DNA from: Microcaldota archaeon
GTDB lineage: Archaea > Micrarchaeota > Micrarchaeia > Anstonellales > Bilamarchaeaceae
Length of the DNA stretch: 9,916 bases
NCBI GenBank assembly: GCA_020726005.1
Contig: DYTL01000027.1
Location: forward strand, 1 to 9,916
Direction: 5' to 3'
Below are positions 1-7,700 of the stretch, piece by piece. The notes beneath the pieces were generated by a model. That model saw only the letters and a list, made by a program, of their open reading frames with translations. It made no database searches and was not told the origin of the DNA. Made by a program: the position numbers and the translations under genes. The stretch's first letter is position 1; every line of letters starts with the position of its first letter.

Positions 1-716
1 CTTACATCTTTAACCTTTTTAAAATCATATATTCGCTCGCCATCAAGAAGATAAAGCTTGGTTTCTTCTAAATCGCAATTGCGCAGAATTGGAGAAAGAA
101 ATGCTTCTTTTTGCACATTCAATATATTAGTACCAGAGGCCCATGGATTTGCAGCCGGAAGTATAAGTATTTTTTCTTTTTTTGAATAAATAAAGCAGGG
201 ATATTTTTTGGAAGCGCCTATGTCGTCTCTGAGTTTTATGGAAGGATGCTCGTTCCCTATCACTATCAATTTTTTCTTTTCCTTATTTATTTCTTCATCT
301 CCGTGTACAAACAGTATTTTATTTATTTCAAATTCCTTAGAAACAAGCACACCGAAGTCGCTTACTATATTTTCTAAATAAAAATCATGATTACCTTTCA
401 CTATTTTTACACGCACTTTTTTCATGAGTTCTCCGATAAAATATTTTATTTCGTTCCATTCTTGCTTTGACTGTTTTCCATGAGTATATTTTATATCTCC
501 ATCTAAAAGTATTTCCTTTATTCCAAAACGTTCGATTACGCGCATGAATTTTGAAAGTATTATTTTTGTCTGGACGCGAACGAGTTGTTCGCCAAATGCT
601 TCTTCAAATCCAATATGCATATCTGCGGCTGCCGCGAGCTTTAGCTTACTGAATACTACAAGCCCTTCCGCAGTTAAAAAAATATTTTTTTCTATTTCAA
701 GTTCAGTGTTATTCAT
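1..716 (-). CDS. Calcineurin-like metallophosphoesterase (COG1407 / PdeM-like), 3' end cut by window edge
   Basis: The frame is open from ATG at 716 to the window edge, giving 238 residues and no stop. Visible metal-site motifs, in order, are DMHIG (32-36), GDIKY (73-77), GNHD (108-111), HGD (138-140) and GNEHP (154-158), followed by YPCF (172-175) and LPAANPWASGTN (186-197). This order and the late LPA-NP-G segment fit the COG1407 family of soluble, metal-dependent phosphoesterases, whose bacterial PdeM members sit with Lhr-like helicases and DNA ligases in repair gene sets. Family members are usually about 230-250 residues and the last residues (LLDGERIYDFKKV) look like the family's C-terminus, so little is missing. 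The gene begins 18 nt after the lhr stop in the same frame, and 716 is the only usable start because the lhr TGA lies 7 codons upstream. No clear ribosome-binding site is visible. The last motif reads G-N-x-H where G-H-x-H is usual. The function (nuclease or phosphodiesterase in DNA repair) is inferred from family and neighbour. Confidence 0.87.
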   Translation of the reverse strand, partial: MNNTELEIEKNIFLTAEGLVVFSKLKLAAAADMHIGFEEAFGEQLVRVQTKIILSKFMRVIERFGIKEILLDGDIKYTHGKQSKQEWNEIKYFIGELMKKVRVKIVKGNHDFYLENIVSDFGVLVSKEFEINKILFVHGDEEINKEKKKLIVIGNEHPSIKLRDDIGASKKYPCFIYSKKEKILILPAANPWASGTNILNVQKEAFLSPILRNCDLEETKLYLLDGERIYDFKKVKDV

Positions 717-734
717 TTTTTCATCTATAAAACA

Positions 735-3278
735 TCATTGTTCTTTCAATAACCGTTCGTGCATTTTTCTTATAAATTCACGTCTATTTTCAATTACAAC
801 TACATCTTTTGAACCTTGTGCAATTAAATTAAAAGCAAAGGGCGACGGTACAACAGGAGCAGTTATAATCAACTTTCTTCGCTTCAATTTTTCCAGATAG
901 TCAAGCGCTTCGTCCAAATGAAACGCGTCTTGCATTATTTCAGTATTCGCTTCTTTGAGCATAGGAAAATCAGGCAGCATTTCCTGTATTATGCGCAGCA
1001 AAATTTCTGAATTTATCTGTTGTCTTCCAATCGACATTGTTTTACCTGGATAACGTTTAAGAATAAGATAACTTCTTCCAGCAATATTTTTGAACCTTCG
1101 CTTAAACATTTCCGTATTCTCCATAGCACGCGCAAACTTTTGTCCGAATGACTCAAGCCAAAGCACTTCTTCTATGTCTAATTTTGTAATGAATTTTTCC
1201 TTTGGAATGCGGAGCACGAATCCATAATCTGAAACTGTAGTAGCAATGTTACACTTTCTTCTTATTCCAAGTTCGTATGCAAATACACGCGCAAGTGCAT
1301 CGTTGGCTTTTCTTCCACAAACCGAATGAAAAATATAGTTCGGCATACCATCATCGTCCTTCCATTCTTCAACTAAAAATTCGGTTTCATCAGGAACAAT
1401 GGAGAATTTCTCCTGCTCTTTTAAATATCCTAAAACTGCTTTTGCAGTTTTCTCATTCACTTCAAATTTTTTGGAGATTTCATCTTCACTCATAATCAGA
1501 GCTTCATGTCTAAATTTTTCTATATCCAAAGCAAGTTCATAAGATAATGGAAGCATTTCCGAAAACCACGCTGGAATTGTTGGACGTTTACTTGCGGATG
1601 GAATTACTAAAACTCTGTTTGCTGCGCTACCTAAAAATTCAAACATTTTTCCTCCCAAAACAAAAACATCGCCAAGCACTAAGTTCTCAGCAAAATCGTT
1701 CTCTATTTCACCAATGTATCTTTTTTCATGAAACACGCGGATTTTTGGTTCGTCTGGAATGGTACCTATATTCATATAATAAATTGCTCTTGTATTCTTT
1801 CCTTTTTTTCCGAATTCTTCGCCTTCGTACCAGATTTTTCCATATACAAATCTTTCTTCAAGTATTGTATAATATCCGCTTAAATATTTGAGCACACTTT
1901 CAAAGTCCTCTTTAGAAAGGGATGAATAACAATAACTTTTCCTTACCAATATAAAAGCATCCTCAACTTTCCATTTGTGTTCAAGTGCCATTCCTAAAAG
2001 GTGCTGAGTAAGAACATCAAGCGCATTTTTATATATTCTTACATTATCAAATTTTCTGTTGCGTGCATCGTACGCAAGAACAACATTTTCTATGAGATCG
2101 TCGCGGTCTAAAACCAAAACTACTCCTTTGGAAGTTTCATGTAATTTATGGCCGCTTCTTCCTATTCTCTGAAGCGTGCGGGAAACACTTTTTGGTGAAC
2201 CGATAAGTACAACTACATCTATACTTCCAATGTCTATTCCAAGCTCAAGACTCGTAGAAGAAACCACAACTTTAAGTTCGCCTTTTTTCAATTTTTCTTC
2301 AGTATCTAATCTGTACTCACGTGAAAGCGAGCTGTGGTGAGCTGCGATGTTTTCAATGTATTTTTCTCCAAATTTTGTTTTTAAGTGATAAACTACGCGT
2401 TCGGTCGCGCTTCTTGTGTTTGTAAAAACTAAACTAGTATTGTGTAGCGAAATAATTTTGTCCAAAATAGCATACAGTTGCGCACTTGCATTTTCTGTAG
2501 GAGTATAAACCAAATCTTCAATTGGGGAATAAACATAAATTTTGGTTTTTTTTAGATAGTTTACATCTACAATTATACAATTTCTTCCTTCTCCTACTAA
2601 AAATTTTGCAACTTCTTCTATTGGGGAAATAGTCGCGCTTAAACCTATTCGGATAAAATCGTACTCGCACTTTGCTGCGAGGCGTTCTAAACTTAATGAA
2701 AGATGAACTCCTCGTTTATTTTCTGCAAGTGCATGGATTTCATCTACTATTACATATTTTACGTGCATAAGCTTTTCTGAAAATTTTGGCGAGTTCAAAA
2801 TTATAGCAAAGCTTTCCGGCGTAGTAATTAGGATATGCGGCGGTTTTTTTAACATTCTGTTTTTCTCAGATTGAGGAGTATCACCTGTTCTTACTGCTAT
2901 TCTTATTTCTGGCATCCTTGTTCCGCACTTTTCAAAAACCGTGCATATTTCGGAAAGCGGTTCTTCTAAATTTCTTTTAATGTCGTTGTTCAAAGCTTTA
3001 AGAGGAGAAATATATATTATATAAACTCTATCTTCAAGTTGTTCATTTCTTCCCAGTTCTACGAGTTCATTTATTATTACCATGAATGCGGATAATGTTT
3101 TCCCACTGCCGGTAGGTGAAGAAATAAGCACGTTTTTTTTCTGATGGATTTCCATTATTGCATATTTTTGAGGAGGCGTGAATTCTTTATATTTGGATTT
3201 AAACCATTCTTTGATTGGATATTCAAGCATAGATTCAATTTCTAATTGTGAGTATTCTTTTTCTGCGTACGAAATCAT
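735..3278 (-). CDS. lhr: Lhr-type superfamily 2 DNA helicase (COG1201), Lhr-core form
   Basis: This 847-residue protein carries a full set of SF2 helicase motifs: Walker A SSPTGSGKT (53-61), SPLKAL (91-96), TTPES (152-156), Walker B DEIH (179-182), SAT (214-216), FTNTRS (285-290), SSTSLELGIDIG (340-351) and QRIGRSGH (370-377). The second half has Lhr-specific signatures: YYMNIGTIPDE (500-510), PTIPAWFSEMLPLSYELALDI (around 566-586) and HSVCGRKANDALAR (651-664). The length matches the Lhr-core (two RecA domains, winged helix and a further domain), without the long C-terminal extension of bacterial Lhr. Family members are ATP-driven 3'-5' translocases acting on DNA or RNA:DNA hybrids and are linked to repair. 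The phosphoesterase gene follows at once and probably shares the mRNA. The ATG at 3278 gives the longest frame. M17 (3230) is an alternative, because the best TATA element sits only about 21 nt before 3278. The identity is secure; the start is less so. Confidence 0.95.
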   Translation of the reverse strand: MISYAEKEYSQLEIESMLEYPIKEWFKSKYKEFTPPQKYAIMEIHQKKNVLISSPTGSGKTLSAFMVIINELVELGRNEQLEDRVYIIYISPLKALNNDIKRNLEEPLSEICTVFEKCGTRMPEIRIAVRTGDTPQSEKNRMLKKPPHILITTPESFAIILNSPKFSEKLMHVKYVIVDEIHALAENKRGVHLSLSLERLAAKCEYDFIRIGLSATISPIEEVAKFLVGEGRNCIIVDVNYLKKTKIYVYSPIEDLVYTPTENASAQLYAILDKIISLHNTSLVFTNTRSATERVVYHLKTKFGEKYIENIAAHHSSLSREYRLDTEEKLKKGELKVVVSSTSLELGIDIGSIDVVVLIGSPKSVSRTLQRIGRSGHKLHETSKGVVLVLDRDDLIENVVLAYDARNRKFDNVRIYKNALDVLTQHLLGMALEHKWKVEDAFILVRKSYCYSSLSKEDFESVLKYLSGYYTILEERFVYGKIWYEGEEFGKKGKNTRAIYYMNIGTIPDEPKIRVFHEKRYIGEIENDFAENLVLGDVFVLGGKMFEFLGSAANRVLVIPSASKRPTIPAWFSEMLPLSYELALDIEKFRHEALIMSEDEISKKFEVNEKTAKAVLGYLKEQEKFSIVPDETEFLVEEWKDDDGMPNYIFHSVCGRKANDALARVFAYELGIRRKCNIATTVSDYGFVLRIPKEKFITKLDIEEVLWLESFGQKFARAMENTEMFKRRFKNIAGRSYLILKRYPGKTMSIGRQQINSEILLRIIQEMLPDFPMLKEANTEIMQDAFHLDEALDYLEKLKRRKLIITAPVVPSPFAFNLIAQGSKDVVVIENRREFIRKMHERLLKEQ

Positions 3279-3293
3279 ATATTTTTATAAATC

Positions 3294-3315
3294 CATATAT
3301 AAATAAAAATCGTGC
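3294..3315 (-). promoter_or_regulatory. Putative archaeal TATA promoter for lhr in the 83-nt argG-lhr gap
   Basis: On the minus strand the 11-mer ATTTATATATG lies at 3304-3294, preceded by GCAC at 3315-3312. The same 11-mer, also preceded by GCAC, stands before argJ. Its centre is about 21 nt before the lhr ATG, slightly too close for a leaderless message from 3278. A second A/T element, TTTATAAAA, lies nearer the gene at 3284-3292 and could drive a start at M17. The rest of the gap (3279-3361) has no gene and no convincing hairpin terminator. It holds a small TGC-AAA-GCA palindrome at 3313-3321. The gap and TATA element suggest that lhr can be transcribed separately from the arg operon. Confidence 0.5.
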
Positions 3316-3361
3316 TTTGCATGAAAATTTTAAAGTTTGATTTGATTCACAAATTCAATTT

Positions 3362-4618
3362 TTATTTATTTGGCTTAAGATATTTCATTTTATACGCAGT
3401 TGAATATTGCATAAGCCAAATTTTTGTAAACGCGCCGCCTTCTTTCTGATTAAAACTGCTTCCCTTGTTATAAGTGGCTATATTGAAATCATAAAGTGTG
3501 TTTTTGCTTTTTCGCGAGACAACCGAAGCATTGGCTTTGTAAAGCTTCATTTTAACAGAACCGGTTACGTTGGATTCAACCTCATGATTAAATTTATCTA
3601 GTGCAATCCTAAGCGGAGAATACCACTTGCCTTCATATACAAGTGTAGAATACACATTATCAAGGTATACTTTATGGAATAATTCATCTTTTGTAAGAAT
3701 GTATTTTTCCAAATCTTTGTGCGCAGAAAGCACTACGAGTGCAGCAGGAGCTTCATAAACTTCGCGGCTTTTGAAACCAACAATTCTGTCTTCCATATGT
3801 TCTATTCTCCCAACTCCATGCGCACCTGCAATTGCAGATATACCTTTAATCATTTCTATTTCATCTTTGTAAGTATTACCTTTGATTTCTATTTCTTTTG
3901 GAACTCCGTTCTCAAAAAATATTTCTATGATTTCAGGTTGTGAAGGGGTTTGTTCTATTGGTTTGGTCCATTCATACGCGTCTTCCGGAACTACTTGTTC
4001 AGGATTCTCTATTGGACCTGCTTCTATACTTCTACCCCAGAGATTTTCGTCTATTGAATAAGGTTTGTCTTTTGTTACTTTTACATTTAATTTTTGCTCT
4101 AATGCATATTCTATTTCAGCGTCGCGTGTAAGTCCCCAATCGCGAATCGGAGCAATGACTTTCATAGAACTAAGAGCAGAAACGCCGGCATCAATTCTTA
4201 TTTGATCGTTTCCTTTTCCTGTTGAACCATGGCATACTGCTTGCGCATTTTCTTTCTTTCCAATTTCAACAAGTTTTTTTGCAATAAGTGGACGTCCGAA
4301 TGCCGTAAAAAGCGGATAGCTTCCTTCATATATTGCATTTGCCCTGACTCCTGGCCAGATATATTCTTTTACAAATTCTTTTTTTGCATCTATAAAATAG
4401 TGTTTTTTGATTCCGAGGTTTTTGGATTTTTCCTCAATATCTTTTAGCTTTCCTTTCTGTCCTAAGTCAAGAGTGCAGGTTATTACTTCTTTATCAAGTT
4501 CTAACAAAAGCGATGCGATTATCGTGGTATCAAGACCGCCTGAGAATGCAAGTACTACTTTATTTATATTCTTATATTCATCTTCTGTTTTTTTCTTAAT
4601 TTCTTCCAATAAACCCAT
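3362..4618 (-). CDS. argG: Argininosuccinate synthase
   Basis: This soluble, cytosolic enzyme makes argininosuccinate from citrulline, aspartate and ATP, the penultimate step to arginine. With the start at ATG 4618 it has 418 residues, close to the usual 400 or so. The N-type ATP pyrophosphatase loop AFSGGLDTT is at 24-32, preceded by about 20 residues that many ArgG proteins lack. Further signatures are YEGSYPL (97-103), HGSTGKGNDQ (130-139, usually HGCTGKGNDQ), SIDENLWGRSIE (188-199), GAHGVGRIE (265-273) and SREVYEAP (284-291). The longer frame begins at GTG 4627, but that GTG is part of the ribosome-binding sequence AAGGTGA, which sits 5 nt before ATG 4618, so the ATG is preferred. The gene starts 10 nt after the argF stop and is the last arg gene of the cluster. 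No argH follows: an 83-nt gap and lhr come next. GC content appears higher than in the five upstream arg genes. Confidence 0.97.
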   Translation of the reverse strand: MGLLEEIKKKTEDEYKNINKVVLAFSGGLDTTIIASLLLELDKEVITCTLDLGQKGKLKDIEEKSKNLGIKKHYFIDAKKEFVKEYIWPGVRANAIYEGSYPLFTAFGRPLIAKKLVEIGKKENAQAVCHGSTGKGNDQIRIDAGVSALSSMKVIAPIRDWGLTRDAEIEYALEQKLNVKVTKDKPYSIDENLWGRSIEAGPIENPEQVVPEDAYEWTKPIEQTPSQPEIIEIFFENGVPKEIEIKGNTYKDEIEMIKGISAIAGAHGVGRIEHMEDRIVGFKSREVYEAPAALVVLSAHKDLEKYILTKDELFHKVYLDNVYSTLVYEGKWYSPLRIALDKFNHEVESNVTGSVKMKLYKANASVVSRKSKNTLYDFNIATYNKGSSFNQKEGGAFTKIWLMQYSTAYKMKYLKPNK

Positions 4619-4623
4619 TTTTT

Positions 4624-4630
4624 TCACCTT
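4624..4630 (-). promoter_or_regulatory. Ribosome-binding site of argG
   Basis: The minus strand reads AAGGTGA, then five A residues, then ATG at 4618. GGTGA pairs with the conserved 3' end of archaeal 16S rRNA. It overlaps both the argF stop codon and the GTG at 4627, which argues that this GTG is not the start of argG and that translation of the two genes is coupled. Confidence 0.7.
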
Positions 4631-5573
4631 AAAGAGAATGATTAAATAATTTTAACAATATTGCTTTTTGCATATACAATCTATTTTCTGCCTGATCAAA
4701 AACAACACTATGTTGACCATCTATTATTTCAGTAGTTTGTTCATAACCTCGCATTGCAGGAAGACAATTCATAAATACAAAATCATTTCGTGCATATTTT
4801 ACAATTTTCTTATTTACTTGATAAGGCATAAATTGCTTTATGCGTGCTTCTTTTTTTGAATTATTAATATGATAGCTCATCCAGGAATCTGTATATATTA
4901 CATCTGCATTTCTTACTGCTTCAATTGGATTTTGAGTAACAATTACTTTTCCAGTACTGATTTTTTTTGCGTAATTAATATATTCTTTTTTAGGCGTTGC
5001 ATTCCGCGGACACCCTACATAAATATCTATACCCATAATTGCACAACCTATAATAAGAGAATGAGTCACATTATTAGTGGCGTCGCCTAAAAAACATAGT
5101 TTAAGACCATTTAATTTGCCTTTCTTTTCCATAATAGTAAGCAAATCAGAAAGTATCTGGACCGGATGCTCATCATTAGTAAGACCATTAATTATCGGAA
5201 TTCCTGCATTTTCATCTAATTTAATTAATTTTTCATGCTCGTAAAGTCGTGCCATTATGCAATCTACATACTTTCCACACACTTTGGCAGTATCTTCAAT
5301 TGATTCTTTGTTACCAAATGGGGTTTGAACAGTATCTGCAACTATAACATTTCCTCCAAGTTGCTGCATGCCAACCTGAAAACTTAGTCTGGTACGCAAT
5401 GAAGGTTTTTCAAAAAGCAGGAGCAATGTTTTTCCATCCAAAACTTTTCTGTATTTCTTAGGTTTTTTCTTAATTATTAATGCAATTTTAAGCAATTCCT
5501 CTATCTTTTTTTTGTTTAGGTTCATCATAGAAAGTAATGATTTAGTATTAGAATTTTTACAAAATTTTTTCAT
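4629..5573 (-). CDS. argF: Ornithine carbamoyltransferase
   Basis: This enzyme transfers the carbamoyl group of carbamoyl phosphate to ornithine, giving citrulline. The 314-residue length is typical. The carbamoyl-phosphate loop is EKPSLRTR (55-62). HPVQ is at 136-139, where ornithine enzymes usually have HPCQ. GDATNNV at 163-169 corresponds to the usual GDG-NNV. DSWMSYHIN at 229-237 takes the place of the D-x-W-x-SMG ornithine-binding loop. NCLPAMRG at 269-276 replaces the usual HCLP, keeping the cysteine, and FDQAENR is at 292-298. The ATG at 5573 overlaps the argC stop as ATGA, implying translational coupling. The start is supported because the segment KSLLSMMNLN (11-20) matches the normal N-terminus of the family. 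The substrate is inferred to be ornithine from the operon (ArgJ upstream, ArgG downstream). The altered SMG and HCLP motifs leave some room for a different transcarbamylase subfamily. Confidence 0.93.
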   Translation of the reverse strand: MKKFCKNSNTKSLLSMMNLNKKKIEELLKIALIIKKKPKKYRKVLDGKTLLLLFEKPSLRTRLSFQVGMQQLGGNVIVADTVQTPFGNKESIEDTAKVCGKYVDCIMARLYEHEKLIKLDENAGIPIINGLTNDEHPVQILSDLLTIMEKKGKLNGLKLCFLGDATNNVTHSLIIGCAIMGIDIYVGCPRNATPKKEYINYAKKISTGKVIVTQNPIEAVRNADVIYTDSWMSYHINNSKKEARIKQFMPYQVNKKIVKYARNDFVFMNCLPAMRGYEQTTEIIDGQHSVVFDQAENRLYMQKAILLKLFNHSL

Positions 5574-6550
5574 AATATCAATCCTTCATCCTCTTTGAAT
5601 CCAAACATAAGATTCATGTTTTGTACCGCCTGCCCTGATGCACCTTTTATAAGATTGTCTAAAACACCAACAATTACAAGTTGATTATTCTCATCTATTT
5701 CAAATCCGCCAAGAAGAAGCTTATTGGTATTTTGGACCACGTGAATATCTGGAATAGTGTCAACAATTTTGACAAATAGACTATTTTTATAGAATTTAAT
5801 ATAACGTTCCCTAATCTTTGCTGAGTTATGCATTCCTTTCAATAAAATATGACTAACAATCATCATTCCTCTGAACGTATCTATTACCTGAGGAGTAAAA
5901 CTCAATTTTGTTTTTATGAACTGCTGAATTTCATATTTATGGCGATGTTTTGTAAGGTTGTATGCAATAATGTTATTTTTTATTATTGAATTGTCTTTTA
6001 CATAAATTGAGTTTTTCCCCGCACCGCTCCAACCAGATTTACAGTCAAAAACCATATATTTTGCTAATTTTTGTATTGGATATGCACTAATTATAATTCC
6101 TGTAGCATAACAGCCTGGATTTGCAATGAATTTTGCGTGTTTTATCTTTTCTCTGAATAATTCCGGCAAACCATATACAACCTTTCTTTTTTTGTCTTTG
6201 TGTGCGAAACCATAAATTTTTTCATATTTCCCTGGTTTTTTGAAACGATAATCTGCACTCAAATCAATTATTTTACATCTTAATTCCAATGCATAATCCA
6301 TTGCTTTAGTATGAGGTAGCGCAAGAAAAACCACATCCATATGCATTTCATTTATTTCTTTTATACTAAAGTGAGTGTATACAAATTCGATTTTAAAATC
6401 TGGATATATCTCACGAACTTTTTTACCTGCATTATTTTCACTATTTAATACTATAAGTTCAACTTTTGGATGCCGTACCAATATTTTGATTAATTCATGT
6501 CCAGTATATCCACTTGCGCCTATTATTCCAACCTTTATTTTATCCGGCAT
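5570..6550 (-). CDS. argC: N-acetyl-gamma-glutamyl-phosphate reductase
   Basis: This NADPH-dependent enzyme reduces N-acetylglutamyl phosphate to N-acetylglutamate semialdehyde. It has 326 residues, a usual size. The dinucleotide-binding turn GASGYTG is at 11-17, the catalytic cysteine is Cys147 in NPGCYAT (144-150), and the conserved His pair lies in HRHKYEIQQ (202-210). KGASGQAVQNMN (302-313) is the family's C-terminal signature. The reading GCYAT, together with the presence of argJ and absence of lysW, favours the acetylated pathway over the LysW-carrier version, in which GCNAT is common. The ATG at 6550 follows the argD stop by 10 nt and has GTGA 4 nt upstream. The last four bases overlap argF. 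Confidence 0.96.
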   Translation of the reverse strand: MPDKIKVGIIGASGYTGHELIKILVRHPKVELIVLNSENNAGKKVREIYPDFKIEFVYTHFSIKEINEMHMDVVFLALPHTKAMDYALELRCKIIDLSADYRFKKPGKYEKIYGFAHKDKKRKVVYGLPELFREKIKHAKFIANPGCYATGIIISAYPIQKLAKYMVFDCKSGWSGAGKNSIYVKDNSIIKNNIIAYNLTKHRHKYEIQQFIKTKLSFTPQVIDTFRGMMIVSHILLKGMHNSAKIRERYIKFYKNSLFVKIVDTIPDIHVVQNTNKLLLGGFEIDENNQLVIVGVLDNLIKGASGQAVQNMNLMFGFKEDEGLIL

Positions 6551-6553
6551 ATA

Positions 6554-6558
6554 ATCAC
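6554..6558 (-). promoter_or_regulatory. Ribosome-binding site of argC
   Basis: The minus strand reads GTGAT in the 10-nt gap after the argD stop. GTGA ends 4 nt before the argC ATG, the same arrangement as at argB and close to that at argG. Confidence 0.5.
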
Positions 6559-6560
6559 TA

Positions 6561-7700
6561 TCAAAGTATTTGTTTTAGAATTCGTATTGCTTCATTAACC
6601 TCTTTTTTTGTCGCGATTAAAGGCGGCAGTAATCGTAATGTAAATTTATTAACGCCATTAACTATTAGGCCTTTTTTTAAACACTTATTAGCAATTTCTT
6701 TTGCATCTCCAATTATTTCTACCCCTATCATAAATCCCTTTCCCTTAACTTTTTTGACCTTTTTTAATTTGGATAATTTGCTTATAAGATACTTACCTAT
6801 TACAAGCGCATTTTTCATAAGATTATGTTTTAGAATGTAATCTAAAGTTGCGTTCGCGGCCGCACATACAAGCGGATTTCCTCCAAAAGTAGAGGCATGG
6901 TTTCCTTTCTCAAATTCATAGTTTGAAATGCATACTCCAATTGGAACGCCATTTGCCAGACCTTTTGCAATAGTTACTATATCTGGAAGAATTCCTGCGT
7001 ACTGATAAGCGAAGAATTTGCCTGTGCGCCCGTTTCCGGATTGTACTTCATCAAGAATTAGAAGGATTTTTTTCCTTTTACATATTTCGCTTACTTCCTT
7101 CAAATAATTTTCATTAGGAACTATTATACCTGCTTCACCTTGAATTGGTTCAAGCATAACTGCCGCAGTATTTTGATTAATCGCATTTTCAATTGCGTTA
7201 GAATTATTATATTCAATGAATGTGAAACCTTCAACTAACGGAGAAAAAGGTTTTTTGTACGCCTCCTTCCATGTTGCGGATAAACTCGCATGCGTCCTTC
7301 CATGAAATGCCCCTTTGCATACTATAAACTCTTTTTTACCTGTGACTTTTTTGGCTAATTTTATTGCGGCTTCGTTTGCTTCGGTTCCGGAATTACAAAA
7401 AAAACATTTTTTTAGTCCAGAAAGTTTGACAAGTTTTTCTGCAAGAATTACTTGTTGTTCATTATAATAGTAATTACTTATATGAATAAGAGTTTTTGCT
7501 TGTTTTGCTATTGCAGAAGCAACTTCATTATTTCCATATCCTATTGTAGTACAAGCAAGTCCTCCTAAAAAATCCAAATATTTTTTTCCTTCCTTATCAT
7601 AAATGTAACACCCACTACCTTTATCAGATACAAGGTTTAATCTACCATAAGTATTCATTATGTATTTGCTATCTTTTTTCTTTATTTCTTCAGTTTCCAT
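6561..7700 (-). CDS. argD: Acetylornithine aminotransferase (class III, PLP-dependent)
   Basis: This enzyme converts N-acetylglutamate semialdehyde and glutamate to N-acetylornithine and 2-oxoglutarate, using pyridoxal phosphate. From ATG 7700 it has 379 residues, about the normal length. Recognisable signatures are NSGTEANE (103-110, phosphate binding), AFHGRTHAS (131-139), LDEVQSGNGRTG (216-227, with the cofactor-binding aspartate), AKGLANGVPIG (245-255, with Lys246 as Schiff-base lysine) and STFGGNPL (270-277). A TTG at 7709 would add three residues (MLP) but has no better ribosome-binding site, so the ATG is preferred. That start lies inside the end of argB with an 11-nt overlap, and the argC ATG follows 10 nt after the stop. 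In some archaea the same enzyme also serves in lysine synthesis, and other class III aminotransferases look similar; the operon points to arginine. Confidence 0.95.
   Translation of the reverse strand: METEEIKKKDSKYIMNTYGRLNLVSDKGSGCYIYDKEGKKYLDFLGGLACTTIGYGNNEVASAIAKQAKTLIHISNYYYNEQQVILAEKLVKLSGLKKCFFCNSGTEANEAAIKLAKKVTGKKEFIVCKGAFHGRTHASLSATWKEAYKKPFSPLVEGFTFIEYNNSNAIENAINQNTAAVMLEPIQGEAGIIVPNENYLKEVSEICKRKKILLILDEVQSGNGRTGKFFAYQYAGILPDIVTIAKGLANGVPIGVCISNYEFEKGNHASTFGGNPLVCAAANATLDYILKHNLMKNALVIGKYLISKLSKLKKVKKVKGKGFMIGVEIIGDAKEIANKCLKKGLIVNGVNKFTLRLLPPLIATKKEVNEAIRILKQIL

Noticed and set aside
544..900. A 118-residue plus-strand frame across the phosphoesterase/lhr junction
   Set aside because: It is low-complexity, rich in Ser, Phe and Ile, and antisense to two genes with clear family motifs.
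3305..3361. A possible transcription terminator after argG
   Set aside because: There is only a short T run and an imperfect TTTG...CAAA pairing. The region is AT-rich throughout, so the signal is not distinguishable from background.
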